From Paenibacillus artemisiicola (GTDB lineage: Bacteria > Bacillota > Bacilli > Paenibacillales > Paenibacillaceae), in NCBI RefSeq assembly GCF_017652985.1, contig NZ_JAGGDJ010000003.1, forward strand, positions 124,001-188,000: DNA of 64,000 nucleotides. The letters run 5' to 3'. The position numbers were made by a program, and so were the translations under genes. Of this stretch, positions 60,368 to 64,000 are shown piece by piece. A model generated the notes under the pieces. The model was not told where the DNA came from. It made no database searches and saw only the letters and a list, made by a program, of their open reading frames with translations. The number at the start of each line of letters is the position of its first letter. The first letter of the stretch is position 1.

Positions 60368-61465
60368 ATGGCCAAAGCCAGGTCCGCCCCGGATATGTGG
60401 ATGATTATCGCGATTCTGCTCATTCTCGCCATCGGTCTCATCATGGTGTACAGCGCGAGTGCCGTACTGGCGTTTCACGATTACGGGGACAAGTTCTATT
60501 ACGTCAAACGGCAGCTGCTGTTCGCCGCGCTCGGGATCGGGGCCATGATCGCCACGATGAACGCGGACTATTGGATTTGGAAGAAGTGGGCGAAGCTCGG
60601 GCTGTTCGTCTGCTTCGGCATGCTGCTGATCGTCCTGATCCCCGGCATCGGCGTCGTCCGAGGCGGGGCGCGCAGCTGGCTCGGCATCAGCTCCTTCGGC
60701 ATTCAGCCATCGGAATTCATGAAGCTGGCGATGGTCATCTTCCTCGCCAAGCTGCTGTCGGAGAAGCAGCAGGCCGTGACGCGGTTCGCGAAAGGGCTGC
60801 TGCCGCCGCTCGGCATACTCGGCCTGGCGTTCGGGCTCATCATGTTGCAGCCGGACCTCGGCACGGGGGCCGTCATGATTGGCGCTTCGCTCCTGATCAT
60901 CTACACGGCCGGCGCGCGCCTCCGGCATCTGGGCTCGCTCGCCCTCGTCGGCGTCGCCGGCCTCGGCGGCTTGATCGCCGCGGCGCCGTACCGGCTGCAG
61001 CGGATCACGGCGTTCCTGGATCCGTGGGCCGATCCGCTCGGCGCCGGCTACCAGTCGATTCAATCGCTGTACGCGATCGGACCCGGCGGGCTCGTCGGCC
61101 TGGGGCTCGGCATGAGCCGCCAGAAGTTCAACTACTTGCCGGAGCCGCAAACGGACTTTATTTTCTCGATTCTGTCGGAAGAGCTCGGCTTCATCGGCGG
61201 CTCGGCCATCATCCTGCTGTTCGGCATTCTGCTCTGGCGCGGCATGCGCACCGCGATCGCGGCGCCGGATTCGTTCGGCAGCCTGCTGGCGGTCGGGATC
61301 ATCGGCATCGTTGCCGTGCAAGTCTTCATTAATATCGGCGTCGTCATCGGCATGCTTCCGGTCACGGGCATCACGCTGCCGCTCGTCAGCTACGGCGGCT
61401 CGTCGCTGACCTTGCTCTTGACGGCGCTGGGCATTCTGCTTAATATTTCCCGTTTTTCGAGGTGA
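60368..61465 (+). CDS. spoVE: SEDS family glycosyltransferase SpoVE/FtsW
   Basis: Polytopic peptidoglycan glycosyltransferase of the shape, elongation, division and sporulation family, 365 residues with about ten helices. Signatures are DMWMIIAILLILAIGLIMVY, FGIQPSEFMKLAMVIFLAKL, LMLQPDLGTGAVMIGASLLI (catalytic Asp region) and PQTDFIFSILSEELGFIGGS. PLVSYGGSSLTLLLTALGIL follows. The position between murD and murG is that of spoVE in B. subtilis; FtsW itself is usually encoded elsewhere in Bacilli, so SpoVE is preferred. It would pair with SpoVD. The ATG at 60368 follows AGAGGTG by 11 bases; an upstream TTG at 60347 is less likely. Confidence 0.9.
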   Translation: MAKARSAPDMWMIIAILLILAIGLIMVYSASAVLAFHDYGDKFYYVKRQLLFAALGIGAMIATMNADYWIWKKWAKLGLFVCFGMLLIVLIPGIGVVRGGARSWLGISSFGIQPSEFMKLAMVIFLAKLLSEKQQAVTRFAKGLLPPLGILGLAFGLIMLQPDLGTGAVMIGASLLIIYTAGARLRHLGSLALVGVAGLGGLIAAAPYRLQRITAFLDPWADPLGAGYQSIQSLYAIGPGGLVGLGLGMSRQKFNYLPEPQTDFIFSILSEELGFIGGSAIILLFGILLWRGMRTAIAAPDSFGSLLAVGIIGIVAVQVFINIGVVIGMLPVTGITLPLVSYGGSSLTLLLTALGILLNISRFSR

Positions 61466-61471
61466 GTCATC

Positions 61472-62578
61472 ATGCGTATCGTATTGTCCGGCGGGGGAAC
61501 CGGCGGCCATATCTATCCTGCGCTGGCGATCGGCAAGCAGGTCATGGAAGAGGCGCCGGATTCGTCGCTGCTCTATATCGGGTCTCCGAATGGACTCGAG
61601 AGCCGAATCGTCCCCGCGCAGGGGATTGCGTTCGAACCCGTCGAAATCACGGGCTTCAAACGAAAGCTATCTTATGAGAACGTGCGGACGGTCATGCGGT
61701 TTCTGAAAGGCGTCGCCCGCTCCAAGCAGCTGCTCCGCGCGTTCAAGCCCGACGCCGTCGTCGGCACGGGCGGCTATGTCTGCGGCCCCGTGCTCTACGC
61801 GGCGGCCAAGCTCGGGATTCCGACGCTGATTCACGAGCAGAACGCGATCGCCGGGTTGACCAACCGGTTTCTCTCCCGGTACGCGGATACCGTCGCGGTC
61901 AGCTTTCCGGAGGCGGAAGGGCAGTTCCGGCGAGCCAGCCGCACGCTATATACCGGAAATCCGTGCGCGACGAACGTCGCGCGTGCCGATAAAGAACAAG
62001 GCTTCGCCCTCTTGGGCATTCCGCCGGGCAGCCGGATCGCGCTGCTGGTCGGCGGGAGCCGCGGGGCCAAAGCGATAAACGACGTGATGGTGGACATGGT
62101 ACCGCTCCTCGGGCGGCTGCCAGACGTCCATTTTGTGTTTGTGACCGGCGAAAGCTATTACGAGGGCACGAAGAGCCGCATCGAAGCCGCAGCGACGAAG
62201 CCGACGGACAAGCTGCAGGTGCTGCCGTACCTGCACCGGATGCCGGAGGTGCTCGCCGCTTCGCGGCTCGTCGTCGGACGGTCCGGCGCGTCTTCCTTGG
62301 CGGAACTGACGGCGCTCGGCGTGCCGTCCATCCTCATCCCGTCCCCGAACGTAACGAACAACCACCAGGAAGCGAACGCCCGCAGCCTGGCGGAGGCGGG
62401 CGCGGCGGAGATGATTCTTGAACGCGACTTGAACGGCGCGGTCCTGTTCGAGCGGATCGGCCGCATTATGAACAACCCGTTCGTCCATGAGGAAATGGGC
62501 GCGGCGGCGAAGGCGCTGGGCAAGCCGGATTCGGCGCCGGCCATCGTGCGCGAATTGCGGCGATTGACCGGGAAATAG
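61472..62578 (+). CDS. murG: UDP-N-acetylglucosamine:MurNAc-pentapeptide lipid transferase MurG
   Basis: Peripheral membrane GT28 glycosyltransferase that converts lipid I to lipid II. The 368-residue protein begins MRIVLSGGGTGGHIYPALAI and shows VVGTGGYVCGPVLYAAAKLG, PTLIHEQNAIAGLTNRFLSR, and LLVGGSRGAKAINDVMVDM. VVGRSGASSLAELTALGVPS, with the UDP-GlcNAc ligands, follows. GAGGTGAG precedes the ATG. It starts six bases after spoVE and closes this tight gene run before a 201-base gap. Confidence 0.97.
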   Translation: MRIVLSGGGTGGHIYPALAIGKQVMEEAPDSSLLYIGSPNGLESRIVPAQGIAFEPVEITGFKRKLSYENVRTVMRFLKGVARSKQLLRAFKPDAVVGTGGYVCGPVLYAAAKLGIPTLIHEQNAIAGLTNRFLSRYADTVAVSFPEAEGQFRRASRTLYTGNPCATNVARADKEQGFALLGIPPGSRIALLVGGSRGAKAINDVMVDMVPLLGRLPDVHFVFVTGESYYEGTKSRIEAAATKPTDKLQVLPYLHRMPEVLAASRLVVGRSGASSLAELTALGVPSILIPSPNVTNNHQEANARSLAEAGAAEMILERDLNGAVLFERIGRIMNNPFVHEEMGAAAKALGKPDSAPAIVRELRRLTGK

Positions 62579-62779
62579 CCCGGTGCCTGTCAAATGGGCG
62601 ATTGTCACACTCCTATGCGGGAAGGCATAGTATACTGCATAATCGTGACCGTCATCCGGAGGGCATTCGCCCCGGCTCACCCCGCGCAAGCCGCGGCTAA
62701 GAGCAGGGCAATTGCCGCCCGGAAGAAGGGGCGAACGCTTGGAGGTTTCAATCGCTTGCAGCAGAAGGAGGTTCGACAG

Positions 62780-63685
62780 ATGGAGCAGTTTTTGGCGGAG
62801 TTGCAAACGATCGACGCGGGAAGCGTCAAGTATAACGAGCCGATGGCCGCGTATACCACGTGGAAAATCGGCGGGCCGGCGGACGTGCTGATCATTCCGC
62901 ATACGCAGGACCAGTTGGCAGCGGCGGTCCGGTTGCTGCATCGGCACGGCCTGAAGTGGACCAATCTCGGACGCGGTTCCAACATGCTCGTCAGCGACAA
63001 AGGCATCCGGGGCGTCGTCATTCAACCGGGCGAAGCATTCGATTATGCGCGATTCGACGGGACGCTCGCGTACGCGGGCGCCGCATGTTCCTTCGTGAAG
63101 CTGTCGGTATTGGCCGGCAAGGAAGGATTGACGGGACTGGAATTCGCGGGGGGAATTCCGGGTTCGGTCGGCGGAGCCGTCTATATGAACGCAGGCGCTC
63201 TAGGGTCTGACGTGTCACGTATATTCAAATCAGCTGACATTGTGCTGGAAACAGGGGAATTGGTTCGCTTCGGGGCAGAGGACATGGCGTTTTCCTATCG
63301 GCATTCCTGCCTGCACGAACGGCCTGGCATCGTGACGGGCGCGGTATTTCAACTGGAGGAAGGGGACCGCAAGGCGATCGCGGAAGCGATGGCCGCGTAC
63401 AAACAGCGGCGCCTCCTGACCCAGCCGCTCCAACTGCCGAGCGCAGGGAGCGTCTTCCGGAATCCGCCGAACGATTATGCCGCCAGGCTCATCCAAGAGG
63501 CGGGGCTCAAAGGATTGCGGCAGGGCGGGGCGGAAGTCTCCACGCAGCACGCCAATTTCATTGTCAACACCGGGCAAGCGACAGCTGAAGATGTCCTCAC
63601 CCTGATGACGACCATACGCAGCACCATTCGAGAAAAATACGGCATTGAGCTGATAGCCGAGGTACTGGTCGTGGGTGAGCGGTAA
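62780..63685 (+). CDS. murB: UDP-N-acetylmuramate dehydrogenase MurB
   Basis: FAD- and NADPH-dependent reductase that makes UDP-MurNAc. The 301-residue protein is of the short type IIb class common in Firmicutes: MAAYTTWKIGGPADVLIIPH, LGRGSNMLVSDKGIRGVVIQ, and GLTGLEFAGGIPGSVGGAVY. YRHSCLHERPGIVTGAVFQL and PSAGSVFRNPPNDYAARLIQ, with the catalytic Ser, follow. The ATG at 62780 follows AAGGAGG; the open frame reaches further upstream but without a good ribosome site. The 201-base gap before it contains TTGTCA (62602) and TAGTAT/TATACT (62628-62636) with poor spacing, so a promoter is likely but not resolved. Confidence 0.95.
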   Translation: MEQFLAELQTIDAGSVKYNEPMAAYTTWKIGGPADVLIIPHTQDQLAAAVRLLHRHGLKWTNLGRGSNMLVSDKGIRGVVIQPGEAFDYARFDGTLAYAGAACSFVKLSVLAGKEGLTGLEFAGGIPGSVGGAVYMNAGALGSDVSRIFKSADIVLETGELVRFGAEDMAFSYRHSCLHERPGIVTGAVFQLEEGDRKAIAEAMAAYKQRRLLTQPLQLPSAGSVFRNPPNDYAARLIQEAGLKGLRQGGAEVSTQHANFIVNTGQATAEDVLTLMTTIRSTIREKYGIELIAEVLVVGER

Positions 63686-63700
63686 TTCGGAGGTGATAAA

Positions 63701-64000
63701 TTGGACAAATTGGTGATTGAAGGCGGGAAACCTCTCTCAGGAACCATTGTTATCCAAGGCGCTAAAAATGCCGCTTTGCCGATTTTAGCTGCAAGCATGC
63801 TGGTAGAAGGAGAAGTGACGATCGATCAGGTGCCCAGGTTGCTGGACATCGACGTCATGCTGGGCATTTTGCGGGAGCTCGGCTGTCGGGCGGAGCACGA
63901 CGACCAAACCGTGCGGCTCGACACGACCGGCCTGCATTCGTCCCATATCCCCGAAGCGCTCATGCGCCAGATGCGTTCGTCCATCTTCCTGATGGGACCG
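63701..64000 (+). CDS. murA: UDP-N-acetylglucosamine 1-carboxyvinyltransferase MurA, cut by window end
   Basis: First committed enzyme of peptidoglycan synthesis, transferring enolpyruvate to UDP-GlcNAc. Only the first 100 residues are in the window. They begin MDKLVIEGGKPLSGTIVIQG and continue AKNAALPILAASMLVEGEVT, which contains the KN substrate-binding pair, and later LMRQMRSSIFLMGP. The start is TTG at 63701, with a strong GGAGGTGAT at 63689-63697. The catalytic Cys lies beyond the edge. The gene starts 15 bases after murB and extends the dcw cluster. Confidence 0.93.
   Translation, partial: MDKLVIEGGKPLSGTIVIQGAKNAALPILAASMLVEGEVTIDQVPRLLDIDVMLGILRELGCRAEHDDQTVRLDTTGLHSSHIPEALMRQMRSSIFLMGP

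Overview
This is a high-GC chromosomal window from an endospore-forming Firmicute, most likely a member of the Paenibacillaceae (Paenibacillus or Cohnella type). The evidence is gene content and order. Three blocks match Bacillus subtilis neighbourhoods: phoH-pgpH-ybeY-dgkA-cdd-era-yqzL-recO-glyQS-ppdkR-yqxD-dnaG-sigA; typA-ylaH-ylaJ-ylaK; and ylbO-panE-bshC-mraZ through the division and cell wall cluster to murA. Sporulation genes (spoVD, spoVE, a YhcN/YlaJ lipoprotein, an RsfA-type regulator) and bacillithiol synthesis (bshC) agree. No tRNA, insertion sequence, prophage or CRISPR array was seen.

Layout. 1-14.7 kb is the macromolecular synthesis region: a cut phoH, c-di-AMP phosphodiesterase, YbeY, Era, RecO, a T-box-controlled glycyl-tRNA synthetase, primase and the housekeeping sigma factor. 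14.8-18.1 kb holds a membrane protein, trmK, the Nif3/YqfO protein and the RNase P RNA gene. 18.1-25 kb holds a secreted subtilase on the minus strand, small conserved proteins, a lytic transglycosylase and the cysteine desulfurase-thiI pair for tRNA thiolation. 25-29.4 kb is the most accessory part: an autoregulated TetR-MFS efflux operon and two divergent TerC-family membrane proteins. 29.5-40.5 kb contains typA, ylaH, an LCP cell wall ligase, ylaJ, ylaK, and several poorly known secreted or cytosolic proteins. 40.7-45.9 kb runs from the RsfA-type regulator through panE and bshC to an S-adenosylhomocysteine hydrolase of the archaeal/Thermotoga type. 47.9-64 kb is the dcw cluster, cut off in murA at the right edge.

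How the parts work together. The dcw genes build peptidoglycan precursor (MurA, B, E, F, D, MraY, MurG), polymerise it (SEDS protein and two PASTA penicillin-binding proteins) and place it at the septum (FtsL, PBP2B). MraZ probably controls the cluster through three exact 10-bp-spaced boxes upstream of its own gene. A strong terminator separates pbpB from spoVD, so sporulation-specific expression of spoVD and vegetative expression of murE onward probably use separate promoters.

Most unusual stretch: 58.3-58.9 kb, a 577-base gene-free insert between mraY and murD inside the wall cluster. It contains a 189-nt nested multi-hairpin element, two further hairpins, and two copies of a double-hairpin repeat whose third copy lies near 1.2 kb, 57 kb away. 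Other points worth a second look are the MraZ boxes, a hairpin whose 3' arm is the ribosome binding site of a Cys-rich DUF1540 gene, a TetR gene with no ATG/GTG/TTG at its expected start, and a stand-alone sigma-region-2-like protein beside mraZ.
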